Below, one piece after another: positions 44,783 through 53,206 of a stretch of DNA of 64,000 bases. Location of the stretch: the NCBI RefSeq assembly GCF_946848805.1, contig NZ_CAMPFU010000003.1, positions 186,001 to 250,000 on the forward strand, in the 5' to 3' direction. The DNA comes from Deinococcus sp. Marseille-Q6407 (lineage in GTDB: Bacteria; Deinococcota; Deinococci; Deinococcales; Deinococcaceae). The number at the start of each line of letters is the position of its first letter. The first letter of the stretch is position 1. The notes below the pieces were generated by a model. The model worked only from the letters and a program-made list of their open reading frames with translations, was not told the origin of the DNA and searched no databases. The translations under genes and the position numbers were made by a program.

Positions 44783-45862
44783 CTAGGACCGGGCTGCCTC
44801 CAGCGCCCAGTCGAAACTCTGGCGGGCCCGCTCTTTCATCTCATCCACGCTGGCTTCATCGAAACCCACGCCCTGCTGCACCTGTTCCAGCAGCAGGCCC
44901 ACGTCCGGGGTCACGGTATGCACCGGCGCGCCAGCATCTGTGCAGAACCCCTGCACCTTGGGATCGTAGCTGAGGCCCGCAAACGGTACTCCAGCCGCCG
45001 CCGCCAGAATCAGCGCGTGCAGGCGCACGCCCACCACATAGCCGCTGGCCGCGATGGTATCCAGCAGCAACTGCGGGTCGGCGCTGTCCAGCACGGTATC
45101 GGCGCCCAGCGCTTGGGCGGCCTCACTGTCGGCACCCGGCATCAGGGCCAGCGCCACCACCCGCCGGCCCTGGGCCTGTAGACGGCCGGTCAGCTCGCGC
45201 AGCGGCGCCAGCGAAGCAGTCACGTCGCCGCGCGGGGCAATCACCACGCTCTGCGGGTCGCGCACCAAGCCGCTGGACGGGCGCAGCAGCAGCGCCGGGT
45301 CGCCGCCCAGCCGGCCGTGCAGGTCCAGCGTTTCCAGAGTGCGCAGGCTGCCCCGGTCGCGCACGATCAGCGGCAGCCCGGCTACAGCGCGGCGCACTCG
45401 CGTCTCGCCGCGCACCGTCAAGGGCCCGATGCTCTGGTTAAAGACAGCGGCCGGCGTCCGCAGCAGCCGGGCCAGCCGGATCAGGCCCAGGTAGTAGGTC
45501 AGGTTGCGGGCGCTGGTCTTGTCTTGCAGCAGGCCGCCGCCGCCCGACAGCAGCAGATTGGCGCGGCGCAGTTCGCGGGCCAGCGCCAGCGGGTTCATGC
45601 GCGGCACCGCCTCGCAGCCGCACAGCTGCGCCGTGTGCGCTGGGTTGGCCGAGAGCAGCACCGGCGTGTGCCCCCGCGCTTTTAGCTCGCGGGCGATGCT
45701 GAGAGCAATCGCCTCGTCTCCGCCGTTGGCAAAGCCGTAATAGCCGCTGACCAGCACCCGCAGGGGGGGCTGCTGCGGCCCCCCAGGTGCTTCCTCAGCG
45801 GCCGCAGCAGCCTCCAGTGACGGCGCAGCGGGCACGGTAGAAGTGGTGGGCGCAGAGCTCAT
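44783..45862 (-). CDS. csaB: Polysaccharide pyruvyl transferase CsaB
   Basis: Adds a pyruvate ketal to a cell-wall polysaccharide, the ligand of SLH domains that anchor S-layer proteins. An Ala-rich N-terminus is followed by VLVSGYYGFANGGDEAIALS, LLSGGGGLLQDKTS, FNQSIGPL, RDRGSLRTLE and the C-terminal GVRLHALILAA of the family. Length 359. Its ATG overlaps the upstream DUF5693 gene stop by 4 bases, so the two are coupled. Confidence 0.93.
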   Translation of the reverse strand: MSSAPTTSTVPAAPSLEAAAAAEEAPGGPQQPPLRVLVSGYYGFANGGDEAIALSIARELKARGHTPVLLSANPAHTAQLCGCEAVPRMNPLALARELRRANLLLSGGGGLLQDKTSARNLTYYLGLIRLARLLRTPAAVFNQSIGPLTVRGETRVRRAVAGLPLIVRDRGSLRTLETLDLHGRLGGDPALLLRPSSGLVRDPQSVVIAPRGDVTASLAPLRELTGRLQAQGRRVVALALMPGADSEAAQALGADTVLDSADPQLLLDTIAASGYVVGVRLHALILAAAAGVPFAGLSYDPKVQGFCTDAGAPVHTVTPDVGLLLEQVQQGVGFDEASVDEMKERARQSFDWALEAARS

Positions 45863-47787
45863 GGCCGCACCTCATGGGTCTCGGCGGGAACTTCAGCCTG
45901 CCCGGCCACGCTGACCAGGTGAACCGGCGCCGGCCCGGGCAGGCCGCCGCCCCAGGTCTGCCACAGCCGCACGCCCCAGCGCACCGCAAAGGTCAGCAGG
46001 TAGCCCAGCACCAGCCCCAGGCCCAGCCCGATAAACATCCGGGTGGCCGAGATCAGCAGCGGGGTGTGAAAGTGCCCGAAGGTGTTCAGCACACTGGCCT
46101 GCCCCATCACGCCGCCCAACAGCAGCAGGCCCGGGAAGTAACCGGGCAGGCCGCCGCCCAATCCCAGCAGCGCCAGCGGGTGCCCCAGCACTTCCTTGAA
46201 GCGGGGCCGGATGATGGAATCTTGCACCTCCTGGCGCAGTTTGGCCTCGGCGTCGCTGACGCCCACGGCGCTGGTGTTGCCCCGGCGCAGGAACATCACT
46301 GCAAAGGCGGCCAGCGCGGCGCCCATCACCACCAGGTCCCCGGTGCTGATGGGCCGGCGGTAGAGGTCCTGGGCGGTGCGGCGCAGGTCCTGGCGCGGCA
46401 GGTAGCTGCCCAGCACCAGCGCGATGGGCGCGATCAGGGTCAGGCCCACCCCACGGAACGGTTCCAGCCCCAGCATGCTCTGCGGCCCGGCCCCCAGCGC
46501 CGAGACGAACAACACCCCGGCCAGGCTGAGGGCGGTCGCCACAAACCAGTCCGCCATCCGCGAGCGCCACAGTACGAAGCCCAGCGCCGGAAAAGCGATC
46601 GAAGCCGCCAGCGCCATGCCGCCCAGCGGGTGAAAGCCGTTGAGCGCCAGAGCGCCCAGCAGCGCCAGCCCGGCGACCACCAGCCCCACCCGCGGCAGCG
46701 GGTAGCTCAGGCCGATCAGCAGCAAAGCGGCCAGCGGCCCCAGCATGCTGAGGTACTGCAGCAGCGGGCTGGGCGTAAAGGTCCGGATCTGCGGCGTGCC
46801 GACCTGGATGTCGGCGCGGTGCAGCAGCTCGGTGGTGCGCTTCAGCAGGGTTTCGGTTTCGGCCACCGTGGAGTAGGGCCGCAGGTACAGCAGCCGGTGG
46901 CTGCGCTCGCGGGCGGCCAGGGCGTATTTGGAGGCAGCCGCTTCGGGCAGCAGCGTGGCCTGCCACTGGGCATTCAGGCTGAACATTCGCGCGGCGGTGT
47001 GGCCTTCGAGCAAAGTATCCATGCCCTTTTGCCGCACGCCTTCAATCAGCGCCGGAATCCGGTCTCCCATCGCGGCCTGAACGGCGGCCAGGCGCGCCGG
47101 GTCGCTGGCGCCCACCACCTCGGTGCCGTTAAAGGCGATAAAAGGCACCTTGGGCCAGTCGGCGGCGATGTTGATCACAGCCGGGTCGTCGTAAGGGCGG
47201 TACACCACCGTGTAGCCCTGCGACTTGAGCCGGTCGATCAGGGCCGTGTCGGGGCCCACCGGCAGATAGGTGGGGTTGATGTTCCACTCCTGCCACTGGC
47301 GCCCGGCCAGGTTCACGATATTCGGCTGAATCGAAAAGCGGCCTTTCAGCCGGTCCAGCGCGCCGGGACGGGCTTCGGCCAGATAGTACTTGCCCGGCTT
47401 GAAGGCGGCCTGGGGGTACTGTGCCAGCAGATCGGCGCCCGACTTGACGAACACGTCGCCGCGGTTCTGCCAGTTGCCCAGCACGTCCTCGAACACCGCC
47501 ACGCCGTTGACACCGTCGGCGCGGTACTGCGCCAACAGCTCCAGAGGATCACGGCCGTACTGGTCGGCCTGGGATTTGAGGGACGGGTAGTCCATCACCA
47601 CCGCCACGGTCTTCTGGGCCTGTTCAAAACTGACTCGCTCGTAGGCCAGCCACAGCGCCGGCAGCAGCGACAGCCCGATCACGCCCAGCAGCGGCGCTTG
47701 CCAGCGGCTGCGGGTAGGAGCGGGCAGGTGGGTGGAAGTCTCAGTTTCGGCAGGGTCGGCGCCGGGGCGCGGGGGTGCAGCAGTCAC
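45859..47787 (-). CDS. DUF5693 family membrane protein
   Basis: A 642-residue protein with one N-terminal membrane helix (about residues 32-52), a large extracytoplasmic domain (about 55-335, VMDYPSLKSQADQYG, GVNGVAVFED) and about nine helices in the C-terminal half. This matches DUF5693, which in other bacteria is also encoded next to csaB. The start GTG at 47787 lies 7 bases after TACACT; the longer frame to 47973 has no support. A role in making or exporting the pyruvylated wall polymer is inferred from coupling to csaB. Confidence 0.85.
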   Translation of the reverse strand: MTAAPPRPGADPAETETSTHLPAPTRSRWQAPLLGVIGLSLLPALWLAYERVSFEQAQKTVAVVMDYPSLKSQADQYGRDPLELLAQYRADGVNGVAVFEDVLGNWQNRGDVFVKSGADLLAQYPQAAFKPGKYYLAEARPGALDRLKGRFSIQPNIVNLAGRQWQEWNINPTYLPVGPDTALIDRLKSQGYTVVYRPYDDPAVINIAADWPKVPFIAFNGTEVVGASDPARLAAVQAAMGDRIPALIEGVRQKGMDTLLEGHTAARMFSLNAQWQATLLPEAAASKYALAARERSHRLLYLRPYSTVAETETLLKRTTELLHRADIQVGTPQIRTFTPSPLLQYLSMLGPLAALLLIGLSYPLPRVGLVVAGLALLGALALNGFHPLGGMALAASIAFPALGFVLWRSRMADWFVATALSLAGVLFVSALGAGPQSMLGLEPFRGVGLTLIAPIALVLGSYLPRQDLRRTAQDLYRRPISTGDLVVMGAALAAFAVMFLRRGNTSAVGVSDAEAKLRQEVQDSIIRPRFKEVLGHPLALLGLGGGLPGYFPGLLLLGGVMGQASVLNTFGHFHTPLLISATRMFIGLGLGLVLGYLLTFAVRWGVRLWQTWGGGLPGPAPVHLVSVAGQAEVPAETHEVRP

Positions 47788-47794
47788 AAGGCCC

Positions 47795-47800
47795 AGTGTA
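47795..47800 (-). promoter_or_regulatory. -10 box of the DUF5693-csaB operon (leaderless)
   Basis: TACACT on the minus strand, 7 bases before the GTG start at 47787. Confidence 0.6.
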
Positions 47801-47910
47801 GCGGGCCGGGCGGGGCAGCAGCCCAGAAACAGACAGAAACGGGATGAGAAGGCGTGAGACGAGCCGCTTGCAATGTCGCCCACTCCATCAACCCGGCTCT
47901 GGGCAGCCTT

Positions 47911-47916
47911 TAGACT
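47911..47916 (+). promoter_or_regulatory. -10 box of the MrfA-like helicase (leaderless)
   Basis: TAGACT, 7 bases before the ATG at 47924. It points away from the DUF5693 promoter about 110 bases off. Confidence 0.6.
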
Positions 47917-47923
47917 GCCTTCT

Positions 47924-50632
47924 ATGCCCGACGATCCCGCCTTTGCCCGCCTAGAAGGCTTCATGCGGGACACGCTGGGCGGCGGGGCCAGCCTGCTGTA
48001 TGAAGAAGCGGTGCAGCCGGCGCAGACCGTAGCGGTCGAGAACCTCGGCTGGAGCGAGGGCGTGCGCCGCGGGTTCGGGTTTCCGGCCGCCTACTCGCAC
48101 CAGGCCGAAACCTACCGGCTGCTGCAACAGGGTCAGCACGTCATCGTGACCACGCCCACCGCCAGCGGCAAGACCGGGGCTTTTTTTCCGGCGCTGTTCG
48201 GCGCCCTGGAAGCTGATCCCCAGGCCACCGCGCTGCTGGTGTACCCGCTGGTAGCGCTGGGGCAGGACCAGCGCGAGAAACTCGAAGCGTTCGCGCAGCA
48301 GGGCGGGTTCACGGCGCGCCCCGGCGGCTGGCCGATCGGGGAATTTCAGGGCGGGGCGCAGGTAGCGGCGGCCTTTGCGCCGGGCATCCGGATGGTCACG
48401 GCCACCCCCGACAAGCTGCACTGGAACCTGGGGCACCCCCGGGTGCGCGAATTTCTGCGGCATCTGCGCTTTCTGGTGCTGGACGAAGCCCACAGCTACC
48501 GCGGCGGCTTCGGCTCGGAAGTCTCGGGAATGCTGCGGCGGCTGCTGGCACTCGCCAGGGCGCTGGGGGCCAACCCGCAGGTGATTCTCAGCACCGCCAC
48601 CATCGGGAACCCGTCGCAGTTCGCCCGCGAGCTGGTGGGGGTAGAAGCCGTGGAAGTCTCCGAGTCGGGCGCGGCGCGGCACGGCAAACGCTACTACCTG
48701 GCCGACCACCGCGGGCAGCCCCGGCGCTTCTGGGACGCGGTGGTGCGCTCGGCAGTGGAGCGCGACCTGAAGGTGCTGGCCTTTTTCCGGGGGCGCTCGC
48801 GGGTCATGCGGCTGTACAGCACCTACCGCCGCGACCGCCGCTTTCACGACCATGTGCATCTGTACATGTCGGGCGCCGCCGAGCGCGCCGGCCGGCTGAC
48901 CGAGTTCCGCCGCGCCCGCAGCGGCGTAATGTTCGCCACCAACGCCCTGGAAGCCGGGGTGGACATCGGCGACCTGGAAGTGGTGATTCTGGACGGCTAT
49001 CCCGGCTCGCGGATGGCTTTCCGGCAGATGGCGGGCCGTTCGGGGCGCATTGCGCCGGGCGCCGTGCTGTACCTGCCCACGCTGTCCTCGCGCGGGGTGC
49101 CGCTGCCGGTAGACGCTTTTTATTCCAACGCCGACAACTTCCGCGAACTGCTGACCGGGCCCACCGAAAAAGCGGTGGTGGAGCCGGGCAACCCTTATCT
49201 CGCGCCCCGGCACCATGCGCGGCAGATGGCCGAGTTCCGCATGGCCGGCTTGACCCCACCCGAGAACCTGGGCTCGCCGCCGCACTGGCTGCTGCGCGGC
49301 GAAGATATGGCGCTGCACGCCGTGGTCGAGGAAAGCGCCTGGGAAAAGGACGGCGCGGCGGCCCTGCGCCAGCCGCTGGATAGCCCCAGCCAGCACTACG
49401 CCCTGACCGAGAAACACCCCGAAGCGGTCTTTAACCTCGACGGCCAGGACTACAAGGTGACCCGCTGGGAAAAGACGCCGCAGGGCACCGCCATTTTGGT
49501 AAAGCCCTACGCCGCCGAGGGCCAGATCACCCGCGGGCTGTACGAGGTGCAGGTGCGGCCGCTGCCGGGGCGCATGAGCGAATGGACCAAGCAGGGGCCG
49601 GTGGCCTACCGCGGCGGCGAGGTGCAGGTCACGCGGGTCTACCGCGGCTATCAGATTATTCGCCCGCTGTTTGAGCGGGTCTGCACCGGCTGTGACCGCG
49701 TTCCCGAGCCGACCGAGCGGGTCTGCCGCCGCTGCGGGGGCCACATCCAGGACCGAATGCAGGACCAGAAGATTTCCGAGCACCTCTACGACGAGCCGGT
49801 CACGCTGGAACCGCTGCAGACCACCGCGCTGGAAGTGGCGGTGAACGCCGGGGCCACCGAGCAGCCCACGGCGGTGGCGCACACCCTCAAACATTTGCTG
49901 CTCAAGCTGATTCCCGAAGCGGTGGCCTGCGACGAGGGCGACCTGGCTGGGGCCTTCCGCACCGGACACGACACCTCCTTTTTCATTTACGACGACTGGC
50001 GCGGCGGGCTGGGCATCGCCCGCCGGGCGCTGGAAAGCCTGCCGCAACTGCTGCAACGGGCGCTGGAACTCACCGAAAAGGACTGCTGCACCGCCACCGA
50101 AGGCTGCTACGAGTGCATCGCGGTCAGCCGCTGCTTTGCGCCCCTGCTGCCCAGTGGCGAGCGGCGGCCCACCAGCAAACCGGCCACCCGCGCGCTGCTG
50201 GCCCAGGTGCCGGGGCTGCAGGTGCGGCCAGTGGCGGCCTCGGAACACACGCACCAACCGGCCCCTGCTTCTTTCGCTGCTCCCCATACCGGAACCGCGC
50301 CAGCGCCGCGGCGGGCAGTGCCCCCCATACAGCCCCCGGCGGACCAGGCGCCCCCGCCGCCGGCCGGCTGGCCGCTGCAGGCCCGCGAGCTGCTGGACCT
50401 GCGTGGGCTGTCGCTGCCGGAAGTCTCGGCGCGGCTGAGTATTCCCAGCCGCGAGATTCAGCGGGCGGTGGCCTCCACCTCGCCGCTGCGGCTGGCCCAT
50501 CCCAAGTGGGGCGAAGGCCACCTGCTACAAGGCTTCGGGCAGGGCGAGCGGCGCGAGGTGCTGGTGTACTTTCCGGGCGTGGGCCAAAAACGCCTGCTGC
50601 TGAAATACGCCGGGCTGAAGGTGGTGCCCTAG
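47924..50632 (+). CDS. MrfA/YprA-like DEAH-box helicase with DUF1998-type Cys domain and PcrA/UvrD-like C-terminal module
   Basis: A 902-residue superfamily 2 helicase. Walker A TTPTASGKTG (about residues 76-85), VLDEAHSYRG (about 185-194), motif III STATIGNP (about 224) and motif VI QMAGRSGRIAPG (about 367) are intact. A CxxC-CxxC zinc ribbon lies at about 587-606, and the DUF1998-type Cys cluster at about 720-737 (CCTATEGCYECI). MrfA, the Bacillus relative, repairs mitomycin C damage. A Pro-rich linker leads to a last segment (about 855-902, PKWGEGHLL, VYFPGVGQKRLLLKYA) that resembles the RNA-polymerase-binding C-terminus of PcrA/UvrD. Confidence 0.9.
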   Translation: MPDDPAFARLEGFMRDTLGGGASLLYEEAVQPAQTVAVENLGWSEGVRRGFGFPAAYSHQAETYRLLQQGQHVIVTTPTASGKTGAFFPALFGALEADPQATALLVYPLVALGQDQREKLEAFAQQGGFTARPGGWPIGEFQGGAQVAAAFAPGIRMVTATPDKLHWNLGHPRVREFLRHLRFLVLDEAHSYRGGFGSEVSGMLRRLLALARALGANPQVILSTATIGNPSQFARELVGVEAVEVSESGAARHGKRYYLADHRGQPRRFWDAVVRSAVERDLKVLAFFRGRSRVMRLYSTYRRDRRFHDHVHLYMSGAAERAGRLTEFRRARSGVMFATNALEAGVDIGDLEVVILDGYPGSRMAFRQMAGRSGRIAPGAVLYLPTLSSRGVPLPVDAFYSNADNFRELLTGPTEKAVVEPGNPYLAPRHHARQMAEFRMAGLTPPENLGSPPHWLLRGEDMALHAVVEESAWEKDGAAALRQPLDSPSQHYALTEKHPEAVFNLDGQDYKVTRWEKTPQGTAILVKPYAAEGQITRGLYEVQVRPLPGRMSEWTKQGPVAYRGGEVQVTRVYRGYQIIRPLFERVCTGCDRVPEPTERVCRRCGGHIQDRMQDQKISEHLYDEPVTLEPLQTTALEVAVNAGATEQPTAVAHTLKHLLLKLIPEAVACDEGDLAGAFRTGHDTSFFIYDDWRGGLGIARRALESLPQLLQRALELTEKDCCTATEGCYECIAVSRCFAPLLPSGERRPTSKPATRALLAQVPGLQVRPVAASEHTHQPAPASFAAPHTGTAPAPRRAVPPIQPPADQAPPPPAGWPLQARELLDLRGLSLPEVSARLSIPSREIQRAVASTSPLRLAHPKWGEGHLLQGFGQGERREVLVYFPGVGQKRLLLKYAGLKVVP

Positions 50633-50656
50633 CAGAAACTGGGCCGCGCGGCGCGG

Positions 50657-50678
50657 CTGACATCCCGCTGACAAAACC
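50657..50678 (+). promoter_or_regulatory. Pho-box-like direct repeat upstream of phoU
   Basis: CTGACATCCCG (50657-50667) followed directly by CTGACAAAACC (50668-50678): two CTGACA cores exactly 11 bases apart, the layout of PhoB/PhoP boxes. TACGGT (50694-50699) is a possible -10. It lies about 160 bases before phoU. Confidence 0.5.
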
Positions 50679-50835
50679 GGCGCGGCCCCGTGCTACGGTC
50701 AGTGCGATTGCGCCGGGGAAGAGAGCTGCCAGACCGCCCGTTCTTGGCTGTTTCTCCCTCTTCTTTCCCGGCTTCTCCACTTTCCCTTTTAGCCCCTTTT
50801 GCCTCTGATTCGTCCTCACCGCAAGGAGTCCCTGC

Positions 50836-51474
50836 ATGCGCGAAGTCCTCGACCAAGAACTGAAAAACAGCCTCAACGCCACCCTCAACATGATCGGCAC
50901 CGTGGAGCGGATGTACACCATCGGCGCCGACGTGCTGCTGAACGGTGAGCAGCAGAAGCTGGAGCAGCTGCGCTCTATTGACCAGGAAGTGGACCGGATG
51001 GAAATGCAGATCGAGGCCGACTGCCTGCGGGTCATCGCACTGCACCAGCCGGTGGCCCGTGACCTGCGGCAGCTGGGCCTGATTCTGAAATGCCTGACCG
51101 ACATTGAGCGGATGGGTGACTATGTGGTGCATGTGGCCGAGCACAGCGAAGACGTGGTGATTCCCGAGAAACTGCGCCCTATTCTCAGCCGAATGCTGGC
51201 CCGGCTGGAGGAAATGAGCCGGGCGCTGCGTAACGCTCTGGCCGACCGCGACGTGGCGCAGGCCGAAGCCACCGTGCGGATGGACGACGAGGTGGACGAC
51301 CTGTACGAGCAGCTGCAGCAGGAGCTGATCGGGCACATGACCCGCGAGCCCGGGCAGGTGGCTGACGCCCTACAGCTGATGCGCATCGGCCGGTCCATCG
51401 AGCGCATCGGGGACCATATGGAAAACATTGCCGAGCGGGTGCCCTACTGGGTGACCGGCGAACACCGGTTCTGA
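50836..51474 (+). CDS. phoU: Phosphate signalling regulator PhoU
   Basis: Helical adaptor that connects the PstSCAB phosphate transporter with the PhoR kinase. It has the two-repeat three-helix layout of PhoU, with REVLDQELKNSLN, the metal-binding DRMEMQIEADCLRVIAL and DLRQLGLILKCLTDIERMGD in the first repeat, and RMDDEVDDLYEQLQQEL and SIERIGDHMENIAE in the second. Length 212. ATG with AAGGAG. No pst genes are adjacent. Confidence 0.95.
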   Translation: MREVLDQELKNSLNATLNMIGTVERMYTIGADVLLNGEQQKLEQLRSIDQEVDRMEMQIEADCLRVIALHQPVARDLRQLGLILKCLTDIERMGDYVVHVAEHSEDVVIPEKLRPILSRMLARLEEMSRALRNALADRDVAQAEATVRMDDEVDDLYEQLQQELIGHMTREPGQVADALQLMRIGRSIERIGDHMENIAERVPYWVTGEHRF

Positions 51475-51488
51475 CCAGAGCTGCCCTC

Positions 51489-51494
51489 TACACT
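51489..51494 (+). promoter_or_regulatory. -10 box of the 98-residue protein gene (leaderless)
   Basis: TACACT, 7 bases before the ATG at 51502, within 20 bases of the phoU stop. Confidence 0.6.
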
Positions 51495-51501
51495 GGGCCA
51501 T

Positions 51502-51798
51502 ATGAGCGATGAGCTGAATTTTGCCCACACCATCTTGCAGGGCCGCCACTGGCGCGAGGTGCCGGACAGCGAGGTGCTGGCCGCCTCCGAGCAGCTGCTG
51601 GGTGAGTGGATGTCCGGCGAGGTGCGAATGGAGCGGCCCAAGCTGTACGACCATTACGCCCTGTTGCTGCTGGCCCTGACTCGCCAGAACCGCGAACTGA
51701 CCGAGCGGGTCGCGGCGCTGGAAGCCCGCCTGAGCCTGACTGGGAGCGACGCGCCGGAGCCTAAACTTATGCCTGAAACAGAGCAGCCGGCCGACTGA
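51502..51798 (+). CDS. Small acidic protein of unknown function
   Basis: A 98-residue protein, mostly helical, with a likely coiled-coil segment near residues 50-78 (LLALTRQNRELTERVAALEA) and an acidic Pro/Glu tail. No signal peptide or known family. Its own leaderless promoter and GC-rich third codon positions support a real gene. It lies between phoU and a secreted hydrolase pseudogene. Confidence 0.7.
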   Translation: MSDELNFAHTILQGRHWREVPDSEVLAASEQLLGEWMSGEVRMERPKLYDHYALLLLALTRQNRELTERVAALEARLSLTGSDAPEPKLMPETEQPAD

Positions 51799-51925
51799 CA
51801 GGCCAGACTCCGGCTCAGCATCAATAAACCCAGGTTTTACATGAGGCACACGCAGGAGCAGAGGGCAACATCCAGAATAGGGCTCTGATTTCCCCAAATC
51901 TGACCCGAACCACTGGAGGTTCCCC

Positions 51926-52791
51926 ATGAAAAAACTGGCCCTGCTGACCATTTCCGCCGCCCTACTGACCTCTGCTGCTCAGGCGGCCACCAACCAGACC
52001 ATCCCCGACCGAGGCACCGTCAACGTGAACGGTGCCAAAGTCTTTTTCAAGGCTGAAGGCCAGGGCGAACCCCTGCTGATGATCCACGGCTACCCCCTGA
52101 ACGGCGAACTGTTCAAGAAGAACCGCAACCTGGCCGGCTACCGGGTGGTCACGGTGGACCTGCCCGGCTTCGGCAAGAGCACGCTGGCTCCCGGCCAGCC
52201 GGTCAGCATTGAGAACTACGCCAGCACCATGCTGGGCTTCATGGACGCCCTGGGCCTGCAAAAGACCACTGCCGCCGGCATGAGATGACCCTGCTGCAGA
52301 TGTATAAGTCGGCGCCCGAACGTTTCAAGGGCCTGATCTTGATTGACACCACCGCCGACCCGGCCGGCCCCGCCGAAGCAGGCATGTGGCGCGGCGTGGC
52401 GCAGCAGGCCCAGGAGCGCGGTGTGAGCAGCCTGGTGGACGTGCTGATGCCCCGCATGATGACCGGCGCCGACCGCCTGAATCAGCCGGCCCAGGCCGGG
52501 CACCTGAAGACCCTGATCAAGCAGGCCAGCCGTGACGGCGCAGTGGGCGGAGCCAATGCCCTGGCGAACCGCCCCGACGCCCGCCCGGTGCTGAAGTCCA
52601 TCCGGGTGCCCACCCTGCTGATTTTTGGCCTGGAAGACAACGTGACGGCCGCCGAAGGCGCCAAGAAGATGAACCAAGACATTGCCGGCAGCCAGCTGGT
52701 CATGATTCCGGGTGCCGGCCACGCCGCCATCTTCGAGAAGGCGGGCGCGGCCAATGCGGCCATCGCTCTTTGGCTCAGCAGCAACCGCTAA
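51926..52791 (+). pseudogene. Secreted alpha/beta hydrolase gene broken at the nucleophile
   Basis: 51926-52288 encodes a signal peptide (about residues 1-20) and the first half of an alpha/beta hydrolase with the oxyanion HGYPLNGELF and DLPGFGKS. It ends at AAGMR. 52285-52791 resumes at MTLLQMYKSAPERF with the Asp (IFGLEDNVT) and His (GAGHAAIF) of the triad. The usual GMSMGGMTL nucleophile elbow is missing: about 10 bases are gone between ATGAG and ATGACC, leaving an ATGA overlap. GGAGG precedes the ATG. Without the Ser neither half can be a normal hydrolase. Confidence 0.85.
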
Positions 52792-52811
52792 AGACTGCTT
52801 TAGCAGCTGAA

Positions 52812-52851
52812 AAGAGAGGAGCGCAGGTGAATAGGCCTGCGCTCCTCTCTT
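52812..52851. terminator. Perfect 15-bp bidirectional terminator hairpin
   Basis: AAGAGAGGAGCGCAG (52812-52826) and its exact complement (52837-52851) around a 10-base loop. It lies between the convergent hydrolase pseudogene and the zinc-ribbon gene. Confidence 0.85.
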
Positions 52852-52878
52852 ATGTTTGTGTCTGGCTGGCAGCGGCTT

Positions 52879-53103
52879 TCAGGCCACATCATCGCCGCGG
52901 CGCAGGGCTTCCAGCGGGGGCTGCCCGGCGCGGTGGCCCCGCCCACAGCTGTGGCACCAGTAGGCCTGGTCGCCGTCGCGCAGGTCGCACAGCTCCAGCG
53001 GCTGGCCGCAGTCGGGGCAAACATACTCGTAGCTGCGCCCACTGGCCGGGTAGGGGTCTTCCTTCCAGTATTTTCGGCTGGTTTTAGCAGAATTTCGTCT
53101 CAT
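52879..53103 (-). CDS. Small zinc-ribbon protein
   Basis: A 74-residue protein with a basic N-terminus (MRRNSAKTSRKYWKED) and two Cys pairs, CPDCGQ and CHSCGRG, about 20 residues apart, forming a treble-clef or ribbon zinc site. No known function. The ATG follows an AT-rich stretch with TATGTT 11 bases upstream. It is the least GC-rich promoter region here apart from that of glnK. Confidence 0.7.
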   Translation of the reverse strand: MRRNSAKTSRKYWKEDPYPASGRSYEYVCPDCGQPLELCDLRDGDQAYWCHSCGRGHRAGQPPLEALRRGDDVA

Positions 53104-53206
53104 ATTACGAAAATAACATACAAAGCTGGGCAGGGGAAGGGCTGCCTTTACTGACCCTTTTTATGCCCTTTGGCCCGGCCCTCCCGGTTTCTCCCGCTGC
53201 ACTTCT

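Noticed and set aside
45874..47847. 657-codon open frame opposite the DUF5693 gene
   Set aside because: Gln/Arg/His-rich shadow frame without motifs; the minus-strand gene has clear membrane helices and promoter.
47951..50521. 856-codon open frame opposite the helicase
   Set aside because: Antisense shadow of the MrfA-like helicase, which has intact motifs throughout.
52285..52791. Second half of the hydrolase as a separate gene with an ATGA overlap
   Set aside because: It begins inside the conserved alpha/beta-hydrolase fold just after the nucleophile elbow, so it is better read as the remnant of one gene.
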